DNA of 28,153 bases from a virus: IMG/VR virus record IMGVR_UViG_3300015360_000158, positions 1 to 28,153 of that record, one strand, 5' to 3'. The position numbers and the translations under genes are program-made. Below the pieces are notes generated by a model, which was given only the letters and a program-made list of their open reading frames with translations, did not search any database and was not told the origin of the DNA. Position 1 is the stretch's first letter, and the number at the start of each line of letters is the position of its first letter. Shown here piece after piece: positions 1 to 7,528 of the stretch.

Positions 1-1
1 C

Positions 2-694
2 CTGGAAACGCTCGCCTCCGAACTCCTCGCCCGCGACTGGCCGCGGGAAGACGGCGCGACGATGCGGATCGAACGCTGCCTGATTGATGCGAGCTGGGGG
101 GCGTCGACGGAGATCGTCCGCGAAGTGGTCCGCCGCAATCCGGCCGGCGGCGTCCTCGCCCCCAGCCATGGCCGCTACGTCGGCGCCACCTCAATCCCTT
201 TCGGCGAGTACAAGAAAAAGCCAGGGGACCGGATCGGCGCCTTCTGGCGGATGCCGAACGCCGCCGGCAAGAAGGTCCGCAACGTCCTCTTCGACGCGAA
301 CCACTGGAAGAGCTTCGTCCACGCCCGCTTGGGAACCACGCTCGGCGACGTCGGCAGCCTGTCGCTGTTCGGCGCGAACGCCGATCGCCACGCCGTCTTC
401 GCCGAACACCTGGTGGCCGAAGACCGCGTGCGGGTCGAGGCCAAAGGGCGAGTCGTCGACGAGTGGAAGGCGAAGCCGGATCGGAGTGAAAACCACTACT
501 TCGACTGCGTCGTCGGCTGCGCCGTCGGGGCGGCGATGCTCGGCTGCGAAATGATGGGCTTCACGGCGCCGCGGAAGTTCGTCTCGACGCCGATCAAGCT
601 CTCGTCGAAGCAGTCCGCCACCCAGCCGGCGCCATCGGCGATGCAGCCGAACCAGCGTTTGCGGCTCTCCGACATCCAGTCTCGAAGGGGGTGA
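2..694 (+). CDS. terL: Phage terminase large subunit, C-terminal part (GpA/TerL family), cut by left edge
   Basis: The reading frame is open from base 2, so the N-terminal ATPase lies outside the window and only the C-terminal nuclease portion is seen (about 230 residues). Visible features are the stretch CLIDASWGASTEIV, whose Asp fits a metal-binding residue of the RNase H-like nuclease, and ENHYFDCVVGCAVGAAMLG near the end, the typical 'H-x-x-D' closing motif of GpA-type terminases. In the family this domain cuts concatemeric phage DNA during packaging into the prohead. The tail after about residue 190 is low-complexity and Ser/Gln/Pro-rich. The stop overlaps the region that serves as ribosome binding site of the next gene. 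The family call is firm; the exact subfamily is inferred. Confidence 0.87.
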   Translation: METLASELLARDWPREDGATMRIERCLIDASWGASTEIVREVVRRNPAGGVLAPSHGRYVGATSIPFGEYKKKPGDRIGAFWRMPNAAGKKVRNVLFDANHWKSFVHARLGTTLGDVGSLSLFGANADRHAVFAEHLVAEDRVRVEAKGRVVDEWKAKPDRSENHYFDCVVGCAVGAAMLGCEMMGFTAPRKFVSTPIKLSSKQSATQPAPSAMQPNQRLRLSDIQSRRG

Positions 695-696
695 GC

Positions 697-876
697 ATGG
701 CGCGAACGCCGCCGCCGTCCACGGACGACGCCGGTCGGGAAGGCCGGGGGATCGCCTGTCCGAACTGCGGCTGCAAACACTGGATCGTGATCCGCACCTG
801 GCGGATCAACGGCGGCGTCCGCCGCCTTCGCGAATGCCGACACTGCGGCCGCCAGCGGCGGACGACCGAGCAATAA
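697..876 (+). CDS. Small zinc-ribbon protein
   Basis: A 59-residue protein with two CxxC knuckles, CPNCG and CRHCG, separated by about 26 residues. The spacing and the run RRLRECRHCGRQRRTTE resemble the zinc ribbon of the NrdR repressor and of small phage transcription activators such as Ogr, but the ATP-cone of NrdR is absent. A nucleic-acid-binding or regulatory role is inferred. I chose the ATG at 697 because AAGGGGG lies at a good distance upstream; a GTG at 691 overlapping the terminase stop is the alternative. It is followed by a long hairpin terminator, so it closes the terminase transcription unit. Confidence 0.75.
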   Translation: MARTPPPSTDDAGREGRGIACPNCGCKHWIVIRTWRINGGVRRLRECRHCGRQRRTTEQ

Positions 877-894
877 AAGACCCCCTCTTCTGAT

Positions 895-930
895 GCAGGA
901 ATTAGCACCCATGCTAATTCCTGCTTTCGT
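895..930 (+). terminator. Long perfect hairpin, probable intrinsic terminator
   Basis: A 13-bp perfect stem (895-907 with 912-924) around the tetraloop CCCA is followed by TTTCGTTT. The stem is AT-richer than the surrounding DNA. It lies 19 bases after the zinc-ribbon gene and before the tRNA island, so it would separate terminase transcription from the portal operon. An operator or RNA processing site is an alternative, since the T run is interrupted. Confidence 0.6.
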
Positions 931-985
931 TTCCACTCCGCGCTGTTGCGTTTCCATTTCTCGCGGCAATGGTTCAGTCGCCGGA

Positions 986-1000
986 CGTGTGATTCACACG
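986..1000. repeat. Inverted repeat upstream of tRNA-Met
   Basis: CGTGTG and CACACG form a perfect 6-bp inverted repeat with an ATT spacer, 14 bases before the tRNA. It could be a regulator site or a 5' processing hairpin of the tRNA transcript. Confidence 0.35.
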
Positions 1001-1014
1001 CGTCTTGACGTTGG

Positions 1015-1086
1015 AGCGGGGTAGATCAGTGGCCGATCGCAAGGTTCATACCCTTGAGGACGTGGGTTCAAGTCCCACCCCCGCCA
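1015..1086 (+). tRNA. tRNA-Met (anticodon CAT)
   Basis: Full cloverleaf by hand folding: acceptor 1015-1021 with 1079-1085, D stem GATC/GATC with a GG-containing loop, anticodon stem CAAGG/CCTTG with loop TTCATAC, 5-base variable loop, and T arm GTGGG-TTCAAGT-CCCAC. Pair 1:72 is A/C and does not form. An unpaired 1:72 is a mark of bacterial initiator tRNA, but the GGG/CCC anticodon-stem pairs of initiators are missing, so an elongator Met or a CAT-anticodon Ile tRNA is equally possible. CCA is not encoded directly after the discriminator A1086 (the next bases are CTGCCA). Confidence 0.85.
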
Positions 1087-1088
1087 CT

Positions 1089-1290
1089 GCCAGAGTCGAA
1101 CGCCGTGAGGCGGAAAGCGCGCCGCTGTGTTTATCCGAAGGGTGTAAGCGGAACTGTAGAGCAAGCACGTTCGAGCCGTGCGGCTGGCACGATACTCGTG
1201 ATGCCGGGTGGCCAAGCATCCGACCCCCTCAGGTCGCAAATCCGGGCGTTGAGTCCTGACGCTACAGGACCAGGAGGGTGCGAAGCCTCT
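1089..1290 (+). other. Degenerate tRNA-like structured stretch between two tRNAs
   Basis: This stretch has tRNA parts but no cloverleaf I could close. A perfect T arm (stem GCACG/CGTGC, loop TTCGAGC, 1165-1181) is followed by GGCTGGC-A, which pairs in 5 of 7 positions with GCCAGAG at 1089-1095. Between them are a GTGA-tetraloop hairpin (CGCC/GGCG) and other stems but no clear 7-base anticodon loop. Further right are a CGACC/GGTCG hairpin and a perfect 6-bp hairpin, GTCCTG/CAGGAC at 1253-1270. Decayed tRNAs, or highly divergent ones, are both possible. Confidence 0.4.
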
Positions 1291-1295
1291 CCGCC

Positions 1296-1367
1296 CAAGT
1301 AGTAGTTCAACAGGCAGAACACTCTCCTTTACGGAGCGGCATGCGGGTTCGACTCCCGCCTACTCGG
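1296..1367 (+). tRNA. Candidate suppressor-type tRNA (anticodon TTA)
   Basis: Cloverleaf by hand: acceptor CAAGTAG (1296-1302) with CTACTCG (1360-1366) and one A/C mismatch; D stem GTTC/GAAC with an 8-base loop containing GG; anticodon stem CTCTC/GAGCG with one T/C mismatch; loop CTTTACG giving anticodon TTA at 1329-1331; 4-base variable loop; perfect T arm GCGGG-TTCGACT-CCCGC. TTA would read the stop codon UAA. Doubts are the C at position 37, normally a purine, and the two stem mismatches. Shifting the loop by one base gives TAC (Val) but two stem mismatches and abnormal spacings. It may be a decayed tRNA. Confidence 0.6.
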
Positions 1368-1388
1368 CTTCCTCGAAAGGGCTCCACC

Positions 1389-1589
1389 ATGGCGGACGAC
1401 GACCTCAAAGAAACGATCGTCGACGCCGCGAAAGGCCTCCTGAAATCCGCCGGCGACAACGTCTCCGCGGAATCCCATCCGCTTCCGGACCTCATCGCGG
1501 CCGATCGCCACCTGAGTTCCAAAGCGGCGACGAAACGCAAAGGCTTCCCGCTTCGCATGGCGAAGATCGAACCGCCTGGAACCATCTAG
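1389..1589 (+). CDS. Small head protein between terminase and portal (gpW-position)
   Basis: A 66-residue protein with an acidic N-terminus, a predicted helix at about residues 5-20, and a basic C-terminal part ending MAKIEPPGTI. It lies two bases before the portal start and shares its reading direction, so translational coupling is likely. In lambdoid phages this slot holds gpW, the small head-tail joining protein, and size and position fit, but I see no decisive gpW motif. Upstream the CGAAAGGG sequence at about 1374-1381 can serve as ribosome binding site for the ATG at 1389. Function is inferred from position only. Confidence 0.65.
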   Translation: MADDDLKETIVDAAKGLLKSAGDNVSAESHPLPDLIAADRHLSSKAATKRKGFPLRMAKIEPPGTI

Positions 1590-1591
1590 CG

Positions 1592-3061
1592 ATGCTCGCG
1601 AACATCGTCCGATGGTTCAGCGGCGGAAAGCGCGTCCAGGCCCCGCGGGTCGCCTTCAAGTACGACGCCGCCGCCCGATCGGTCGAAAGCCGCAAGCACT
1701 GGGCGAACGCCGACCTCCTGTCCGCCGAAGCGGCGAACAGCCCCGAAGTTCGGCGCATCCTGCGCAGCCGCAGCCGCTACGAAGTCGCGAACAACAGCTA
1801 CGCCAGCGGCGTTGTGCTGACGCTTCAGAACTACCTCATCGGGTCCGGGCCGAGGCTTCAACTCCTCATTCCGGCTTCGAGGAATCTGAACACCGAGATC
1901 GAAGCGAAGTTCTGTGAATGGGCGATGGCCGTCAAGCTCGGCCAGAAGCTTCGCACGATGAAGGAGTCGAAGACGGTCGACGGGGAAGCCTTCCTGCTTC
2001 TCAGGACGAACCCCGGCCTTCCGACTCCCGTGAAGCTCGACGTCGAGACGGTCGAAGCCGACCAAGTGACGACCCCGAACTTCCGCCCGTCGCCGTATGC
2101 GACCGACGGGATCGTCTTCGACGAGTACGCGAATCCACGATACTACCACGTTTTGAAGTCGCATCCCGGAAGTTCCACCGCGGGACTCGCCGCCGAAGTG
2201 GAGATCGTCCCCGCGGCGTACATGATCCACTGGTTCCGCCCGCGACGGCCCGGCCAGGTCCGCGGGATTCCGGAGATCATGCCGGCGCTGCCGCTGTTCG
2301 CGATGCTCCGCCGCTACACGCTGGCGGTCCTCGGCGCGGCGGAGACGGCGGCCGACTTCGCCGCGGTGATCCAGACCGATTCGCCGGCGGACGGCGAGGC
2401 GCAGGCCCTGGAGCCGATGGACGTCTTCAGTCTGGAGACGCGGTCGGCGACGGTGCTTCCGGCCGGGTGGTCGCTCGGGCAGCTCAAGGCCGAGCAGCCG
2501 ACGAACACCTACCCCATGTTCAAAGCCGAACTCCTCAACGAGATCGGCCGCTGCGTGAACATGCCGTTCAACCTCGTGACCTGCAACAGCAGCTCTTACA
2601 ACTACTCCTCCGGCCGGCTGGACTACCAGTGCTTCTACGCCGACCTCGGCGTCGAACGCAACGACGTGGAGTGTTACACGGTCCGCCGCGTGTTCCTCGC
2701 CTGGCTTGAGGAAGCGGGTCTGATCCCCGGATACATCGCTTCGCCGCTCGTCCGCCAGTTCAGCAGCGGCGGCGACGTCCGTCCGGCGATCCCGCAGAAA
2801 TGGTATTGGGACGGCCTGCCTGAAGTGGACGTCGTGAAGTCGGCCGAGGCCGACGACATCCGCCTCCTGAACAACACGACGACGCTGTCCGCGATCTACG
2901 CCCGAGACGGCGGCGACTGGGAAGTCGGGATGCGGCAGCGGGCCGTCGAGCAGGCTTTGCAACGTGAACTCGGCGTCGTCTCCGGTCCGCCGGCGCCGCC
3001 GGCCTCGGACCAGCAGGGAGGGAAGCAGGGTGAAAACGGCCCTCCTCAAAGTACCGAGTAG
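1592..3061 (+). CDS. Phage portal protein, lambda family
   Basis: At 489 residues the length is typical of lambda gpB-type portals, which form the dodecameric ring at the capsid vertex for DNA passage and connector docking. The N-terminal segment with RSRSRYEVANNSYASGVV followed by an NYLIGSGPRLQ-like stretch is the family hallmark: an Arg-rich region, then N-x-YA-G, then 'vG.G...'. Later come VETVEADQVTTP, the FDEYANPRYYHV strand and the IHWFRPRRPGQVRGIPE clip/stem segment, all in the expected order. The C-terminus (residues 465-489) is Pro/Gln-rich and disordered. Its 3' end overlaps the next gene's start at 3030 by 32 bases. Confidence 0.93.
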   Translation: MLANIVRWFSGGKRVQAPRVAFKYDAAARSVESRKHWANADLLSAEAANSPEVRRILRSRSRYEVANNSYASGVVLTLQNYLIGSGPRLQLLIPASRNLNTEIEAKFCEWAMAVKLGQKLRTMKESKTVDGEAFLLLRTNPGLPTPVKLDVETVEADQVTTPNFRPSPYATDGIVFDEYANPRYYHVLKSHPGSSTAGLAAEVEIVPAAYMIHWFRPRRPGQVRGIPEIMPALPLFAMLRRYTLAVLGAAETAADFAAVIQTDSPADGEAQALEPMDVFSLETRSATVLPAGWSLGQLKAEQPTNTYPMFKAELLNEIGRCVNMPFNLVTCNSSSYNYSSGRLDYQCFYADLGVERNDVECYTVRRVFLAWLEEAGLIPGYIASPLVRQFSSGGDVRPAIPQKWYWDGLPEVDVVKSAEADDIRLLNNTTTLSAIYARDGGDWEVGMRQRAVEQALQRELGVVSGPPAPPASDQQGGKQGENGPPQSTE

Positions 3062-5177
3062 CATCCACCTCCGTGAACCGGGTGGCGAAGCGGTCGAGTT
3101 CGCGACGAGCGAAAGCGGCGGCGTCAAGAACCGCACTTACAAGGCGGTCGCCTACACGGGCGTCGAAGCCCGTCCGGGCAACTGGGGTGGGGCGCGGGTC
3201 ATCATCGATCTCGCAGGCCTCGAAGCCGCTTCGCAAGTCGTCCCCAACTTCATGGGGCACGACCAGGAGCGTCAGGTCGGACAGACGTCGTCCGTGGAAA
3301 TCACTCCTCGGATGGTGCGGGCCGCGGGGATCGTCTCGAACGACGACGCGGACCGCGACGTCCAGAAGTTGAAGCTCCGCGCCGACGAAGGTTTCCCCTG
3401 GCAGATGAGCGTAGGGGTGTGGCCGAGTTCGGTCGTCTACGTCGCCAAGGGCGAAAGCGCGATCGTCAACGGCCGTCGCTTCGAGGGCGAGGGTTACATC
3501 ATCCGCAAGGGTCTCTTGCGGGAGATCAGTTTTTGCCCCCTTGGGGCGGACGGCAACACGAGCGCAGTCATCTCGGCTTCGGCCGAAGGTGAATCCACGG
3601 TGGAGGCTCTTACGATGAAGTTTGAAGACTGGCTCAAGAGCCTTGGTTTCACCGACGCCGCGGCCGTTCCGGCGACGCAGCTTCCCGCCCTTCAGGAGGC
3701 CTTCAAGACCTTCGAGGCGAAGACCGCTGCGGCCGGCGCGTCCGCTCCGCCGAAGGCCGAGGCGAAGTCGGCGACGGCCCTCCTCGAAGAGGACCAGCTG
3801 GAAGATCCGGTGGTCGCGCAGCGGAAGCGGCTCGCCGCGGATCTGAAGGAGGTCGACAAGATCCGCACGGTCTGCGCGACCTACGGCCATCCCAAGATCA
3901 AGGTCATGGATGCGATGGTGTCGCTCGAAGCGCACGCCCTCGAAAACGCTTGGAACGAAGACAAGGTCCACCTCGAAGCGCTCAAGGCTTCGCGTCCCGC
4001 GGGTCCGGCGATCCACTCCCGCGGCCCGGCCGAGTTCACCTCGGAGAATCTGGAAGCCGCCGTCTGCAAGTCGCTGCGGATGCAGGGCTTCGAGAAGCAG
4101 TTCAAGGAACCGACCCTCGAAGCCGCGGACAAGATCTGCAAGCTCGGGATCGGCCTCCAGTGGCTGGTCCTCCAGGCCGCTCGTGCGAACGGCTACTTCG
4201 AGCCGATCGGCCGTTTCACGAACGGCAATCTCCGCGGCGTGCTGCGGGCGGCCTTCCCCGCCTACGAAGGTTCCTCGGCTTCGACGCTGTCGCTGCCGGG
4301 CATCTTCGCCAACGTGATGAACAAGTCGATCCTCGAATCGTGGTCGGCCGTCGAACAGACGTGGCGCGGCATCAGCGCCGTCCGCAGCGTCTCCGACTTC
4401 CGGCCCGTGAAGGGCTATCGCCTCACCGGGGCGATGGAATACGAGAAGATCGGCCCGAACGGCGAGATCAAACACGGCGCCCTCGGCGAGATGGATTACA
4501 CGAACCAGGCCGAAACGTACGCGAAGATGTTCGCCCTCACCCGGACGGACCTCATCAATGACGACCTCGGCGCTCTGACGCGGGTTCCGGCGCGGCTCGG
4601 CCGCGGGGCGGCGCTCAAGCTCAACGACGTGTTCTGGGCAGAGTACCTGAACAACTCGGCGTTCTTCACGACCGGCAACAAGAACTACTACGCCCACGCG
4701 ACGCTGAGCCTCCTCGACACGTCCGGCCTGGAAAAGGCGAACACCCTTTTCCGCGACCAGACCGACCCCGACGGCAAGCCGATGGCGATCAACCCGGCGA
4801 TCCTCCTGGTGCCGAACGCCCTGGAGTTCACCGCGTCGCGGATGATGCAGTCGACCACGATCCTCCAGGACGGCAACGGTTCGGCCGTCTCCTACGGGAC
4901 CGCGAACGTCTTCGCCGGCCGCTTCCGGATCTTGCAGTCGAGCTACCTCTCGAACAGCAAGTACACCGGCTACAGCTCGAAGGCGTGGTATCTCCTCGCC
5001 AACCCGGCGGACTTCCCGACGATCGAAGTCGTGTTCCTCAACGGGCTGGAGACTCCGACGATCGAGACGGCGGAAGCCGACTTCGACACCCTCGGCGTCC
5101 AGATCCGCGGCTACCACGACTTCGGCGTCGCGAAGCAGGAATACCGCGGCGGCGTGAAGATGAAGGGCGAGGCGTAA
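3030..5177 (+). CDS. Prohead protease / major capsid protein fusion
   Basis: A 715-residue protein that joins two normally separate head proteins. Residues about 1-170 look like the HK97-type prohead serine protease: His77 in NFMGHDQE and Ser127 in WQMSVGVW match the catalytic His and Ser regions, and LLREISFCPLG follows. Residues 196-715 are a Mu gpT-like major capsid protein (for example ALKLNDVFWAEYLNN and NPAILLVPNALEFTASRM), with an Ala/Glu-rich linker or delta-like scaffold region between about residues 215 and 290. I chose the GTG at 3030 because AGGGAGGGAAG lies just upstream and homologous protease sequence starts there; upstream extension is Arg/Ser noise. Such fusions are known in other phages. 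An internal ribosome binding site lies before residue 196. Confidence 0.88.
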   Translation: MKTALLKVPSSIHLREPGGEAVEFATSESGGVKNRTYKAVAYTGVEARPGNWGGARVIIDLAGLEAASQVVPNFMGHDQERQVGQTSSVEITPRMVRAAGIVSNDDADRDVQKLKLRADEGFPWQMSVGVWPSSVVYVAKGESAIVNGRRFEGEGYIIRKGLLREISFCPLGADGNTSAVISASAEGESTVEALTMKFEDWLKSLGFTDAAAVPATQLPALQEAFKTFEAKTAAAGASAPPKAEAKSATALLEEDQLEDPVVAQRKRLAADLKEVDKIRTVCATYGHPKIKVMDAMVSLEAHALENAWNEDKVHLEALKASRPAGPAIHSRGPAEFTSENLEAAVCKSLRMQGFEKQFKEPTLEAADKICKLGIGLQWLVLQAARANGYFEPIGRFTNGNLRGVLRAAFPAYEGSSASTLSLPGIFANVMNKSILESWSAVEQTWRGISAVRSVSDFRPVKGYRLTGAMEYEKIGPNGEIKHGALGEMDYTNQAETYAKMFALTRTDLINDDLGALTRVPARLGRGAALKLNDVFWAEYLNNSAFFTTGNKNYYAHATLSLLDTSGLEKANTLFRDQTDPDGKPMAINPAILLVPNALEFTASRMMQSTTILQDGNGSAVSYGTANVFAGRFRILQSSYLSNSKYTGYSSKAWYLLANPADFPTIEVVFLNGLETPTIETAEADFDTLGVQIRGYHDFGVAKQEYRGGVKMKGEA
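3599..3617 (+). promoter_or_regulatory. Internal ribosome binding site and ATG inside the protease/capsid gene
   Basis: GGTGGAGG (3599-3606) stands 8 bases before the in-frame ATG at 3615. This is the best Shine-Dalgarno sequence in the area and sits exactly at the junction between the protease and capsid domains. Initiation here would give a 520-residue capsid protein without the protease. That it is used is inference. Confidence 0.55.
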
Positions 5178-5263
5178 TCTCCTCTCCTGGTGGATGAATA
5201 CGGGGGCGGAGCGATCCGCCCCCGGCCCCTCTTGCAACAGCTCTTCACGCGAAAGGCGCCACT

Positions 5264-5608
5264 ATGGCCGCGCTTGTTTCCTACGTGCAGCGAGGCGACT
5301 CGCTCGACTACACCCCTAGTTCGGCCGTCGCTGCCGGAGACGTGGTCGTCGTCGGCGACCTCCTCGGCGTCGCGGTCCGCGACATCCCGGCGGGCACCCT
5401 CGGTTCGCTCCTGGTCGAAGGCGTCTTCGACTGGCCGAAGGCGACCGGCGGCGGCTCGGCGATCACCGGCGGCGACACCGTCTATTGGGACGTCAGCGAG
5501 CAGGTGGCGACCGGCACCAGCAGCGGGAACGTCAAGATCGGCAAGGCCGTCCCCGCGGGCGCCTCCGACTCCGACACGACGGTCCGCGCCAAGCTATTCC
5601 AGGCGTAA
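5264..5608 (+). CDS. Capsid decoration/cement protein, DUF2190 family
   Basis: A 114-residue all-beta protein. The ordered motifs YVQRGDSLDYTP, AAGDVVVVGDLLGVAVRDIPAG, GVFDWPKATG and GDTVYWD match DUF2190 proteins, which decorate the outer capsid of many siphophages and stabilise it after expansion. It directly follows the major capsid gene, the usual place. Start at the ATG at 5264 with AAAGG upstream. The length is normal for the family and no residue looks out of place. Confidence 0.88.
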   Translation: MAALVSYVQRGDSLDYTPSSAVAAGDVVVVGDLLGVAVRDIPAGTLGSLLVEGVFDWPKATGGGSAITGGDTVYWDVSEQVATGTSSGNVKIGKAVPAGASDSDTTVRAKLFQA

Positions 5609-5662
5609 GCCGCCCATCGTCGAATCCGCCTCCTGATTCTTTCACCCGCTGGGGATTCCGCC

Positions 5663-6718
5663 ATGGGCACGCTCGCCCCCGACTTGGTCCGCGTCCGGTC
5701 CGACTTCTCCTCGCCGCCGAAACGGCAGCGGTTCTGCGTCCGGCAGGCGGCGCTCTCGGCTGGCTCGGACGTGGCGGCTTCGACGGTCTACGTCGCCGAG
5801 AAGGACGTCATCCTGCGTTCGGCGTCGATCACTCCCGACGGCTCGGGGGCGAACATCAACGACTCGAATGCGTCGACCTGGTCGATCCACGCCGGCGCGA
5901 CGATGATCCTTTCGCAGACGTTCGACGACGCGGTTCCGTTCCCGGCGAGCGGCGTTCCGGCTTCCCTGGGATCGCAGCCGCGGCTGATCCCCGCGGGCAC
6001 GAGCCTCAAGTATTCGGTCGCGAACGGCACCACGGCGGCGACGCCGGCGACGGTCGTCACGCTGGAACTCGAAGAGGCTTCGCCCTGGCTCGACGGCTTC
6101 AACGTGGCGGCGAGCGACGGTGGTTACGCGTCGATCTTGGATGCGGCCGGCGGGGGCGTCCAGCTCTTCGCCAGCGACGCCGCGCCGGAGGACAACAACG
6201 AGGCGGCGATCTACTCTGCCGAGGTGTTCAAGGTCGCGGCCGGCAAACCGATCGTGGCCGAAGCGCTGCTTCAGTACGCCGAGGCCAACACCGACGACGC
6301 GAACGTCTTCCTCGGCCTCATGGACGCCGTCGGTCCGAATCTCCTTCGCGACGATGGCGCGGGTCCGAAGACCAGCTACAGCGGCGCCGGGATCTACAAG
6401 GTCGACGGCGGAACCGTCTGGCGCTGCCATTCGTCGATCGGCTCGTCGCAGACGGCGACGGCCTCCACGACGACCGCCGGCGGCGCGGACTACCACACGC
6501 TTCGCGTCGAGATCCGCCCGATCCGCGGCGGCTCCACCGCCAAGGTCTGGTTCTTCGTCGACGGCGTCCGTCTCCGCGACGCGGACGACGCCCTCATCGA
6601 ACACACGATCGACTTCACCTCGACGACCGAGATCGCTGCGGTTGCGGCCGTGAAGACCGGCGGGGCGAACGCGGAGTCGATCAAGCTCAAGTGGTTCGTC
6701 GCCGAGCAGTCGAGGTAA
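5663..6718 (+). CDS. Virion structural protein with lectin-like C-terminal domain
   Basis: A 351-residue protein rich in beta-forming sequence. Residues 1-140 hold a Thr/Ala/Gly-rich domain with an ITPDGSGANI-like stretch typical of small phage fibre or head-decoration modules. Residues about 150-350 look like a concanavalin-type jelly roll: ADYHTLRVEIRP, AKVWFFVDGVRLRD and the closing IKLKWFVAEQS strand follow the order of LamG-like folds. Position between decoration protein and neck genes suggests a head-fibre or head-surface adhesin. I recognise no named family and the function is inferred. Confidence 0.7.
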   Translation: MGTLAPDLVRVRSDFSSPPKRQRFCVRQAALSAGSDVAASTVYVAEKDVILRSASITPDGSGANINDSNASTWSIHAGATMILSQTFDDAVPFPASGVPASLGSQPRLIPAGTSLKYSVANGTTAATPATVVTLELEEASPWLDGFNVAASDGGYASILDAAGGGVQLFASDAAPEDNNEAAIYSAEVFKVAAGKPIVAEALLQYAEANTDDANVFLGLMDAVGPNLLRDDGAGPKTSYSGAGIYKVDGGTVWRCHSSIGSSQTATASTTTAGGADYHTLRVEIRPIRGGSTAKVWFFVDGVRLRDADDALIEHTIDFTSTTEIAAVAAVKTGGANAESIKLKWFVAEQSR

Positions 6719-6721
6719 GCC

Positions 6722-7087
6722 GTGGGGGACATGCTCGCCCGCGGCTCCGCCTGGCTCGAAGGCCGCCGCAAAACCGACCTCTCCAGCGAGGTCGTCTACT
6801 TCCGCCCGGCGGTCGCGGACGGCGCGCCGATGCAGGCCATGATCGGCCAATCGACGTTCAACGCCGTCGACCGCCAGGGCTTCGTCTCCGAGGTGCAGAC
6901 CCGCGACTTCTTGGTCTCCAAGACGGACGTCGTCGAGGCCGGGTTCTTCCCGCCGATTCGCGGCGACTGGATCGAGCAGAATGGGGAGCGGTTCGACGTC
7001 CTCAATCCGACGGGTGAAAACCCGTGGCGATACACCGACGGCTTCCAAAACACGGTCCGCATCCACACCCGCAAGATCAAAGAGTAG
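6722..7087 (+). CDS. Head-tail connector / head closure protein
   Basis: A 121-residue protein starting with GTG at 6722 and a GAGG sequence just upstream; an in-frame ATG at 6731 is the alternative. The sequence begins with a helical LARGSAWLEGRRK segment, followed by beta strands (VVYFRPAV, QTRDFLVSKTDVVEAGFFPP) and GDWIEQNGERFDVLNP. This arrangement resembles small phage neck proteins of the lambda gpFII/head-closure type that sit under the portal. Three bases separate it from the next gene. Family assignment is by style and position, not by a diagnostic residue. Confidence 0.65.
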   Translation: MGDMLARGSAWLEGRRKTDLSSEVVYFRPAVADGAPMQAMIGQSTFNAVDRQGFVSEVQTRDFLVSKTDVVEAGFFPPIRGDWIEQNGERFDVLNPTGENPWRYTDGFQNTVRIHTRKIKE

Positions 7088-7090
7088 CCG

Positions 7091-7528
7091 ATGGCGGGAA
7101 GCGTCAACGAGGTCGCCGAGCTGCTGCGGGCGCACGTCGCCGCCCAGGACTGGGGCGCGGTTGCGGTCCGGGTGGAGCGGACGCATCTGCCGCTCCTCGA
7201 TTGCAAAGACCTCAGCACGACGCAGTGCAGGGTAACGGTCGTCGGCAAGACGGTGGAAACCGAGATCATCACGCGCGGCGGCCCCTTCTCGAAGGTCGTC
7301 ACCGTCGACGTGGGTTTGCGGGCGCTGGCCGAGGATGACTCGAACGAAAAGATCGATCCCTGGGTCGACTTCGCCGAGGCCTTCGGAGACTTCTACTTGC
7401 ACGGCCCGCGGATCGGCGACTGGAGCTGCATCGCGACCGAGGTGACGGCCCTGTCGATGGAAGCCCTCGCCTCTGAACACCAGGTGTTGATCGTCGTTTC
7501 GATGCAATGGCGCCGGGTGAAGAGATGA
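7091..7528 (+). CDS. Neck or tail-completion protein
   Basis: A 145-residue protein with a helical N-terminus (NEVAELLRAHVAAQDW) followed by alternating strands and helices, including ITRGGPFSKVVTVDVGLRAL and HQVLIVVSMQWRRV at the end. The layout, a helix, a four-stranded sheet and a final strand, fits tail terminator proteins of the lambda gpU kind. The stop overlaps the next start as ATGA at 7525-7528, indicating coupled translation with the gp10-like gene. Function is inferred from order within the neck module. Confidence 0.6.
   Translation: MAGSVNEVAELLRAHVAAQDWGAVAVRVERTHLPLLDCKDLSTTQCRVTVVGKTVETEIITRGGPFSKVVTVDVGLRALAEDDSNEKIDPWVDFAEAFGDFYLHGPRIGDWSCIATEVTALSMEALASEHQVLIVVSMQWRRVKR

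Noticed and set aside
1089-1189. Complete long-variable-arm (Ser/Leu/SeC type) tRNA
   Set aside because: Acceptor and T arm fit in part, but no 7-base anticodon loop on a 5-bp stem could be placed, so it is only called tRNA-like.
994-1239. Minus-strand frame with GWDLNPRPQGYEP across the tRNA
   Set aside because: This peptide is the well-known false translation of the antisense strand of a tRNA gene; the tRNA-Met explains the sequence.
2760-5237. Very long minus-strand open frame (825 codons) opposite the capsid gene
   Set aside because: It is Arg/Asp/Glu/Val-rich with no motif, lies exactly antisense to the protease/capsid gene and results from GC-rich third positions. Similar shadows at 1586-3136, 5642-7657, 9777-11981, 11803-14013 and 15136-16986 were rejected for the same reason.
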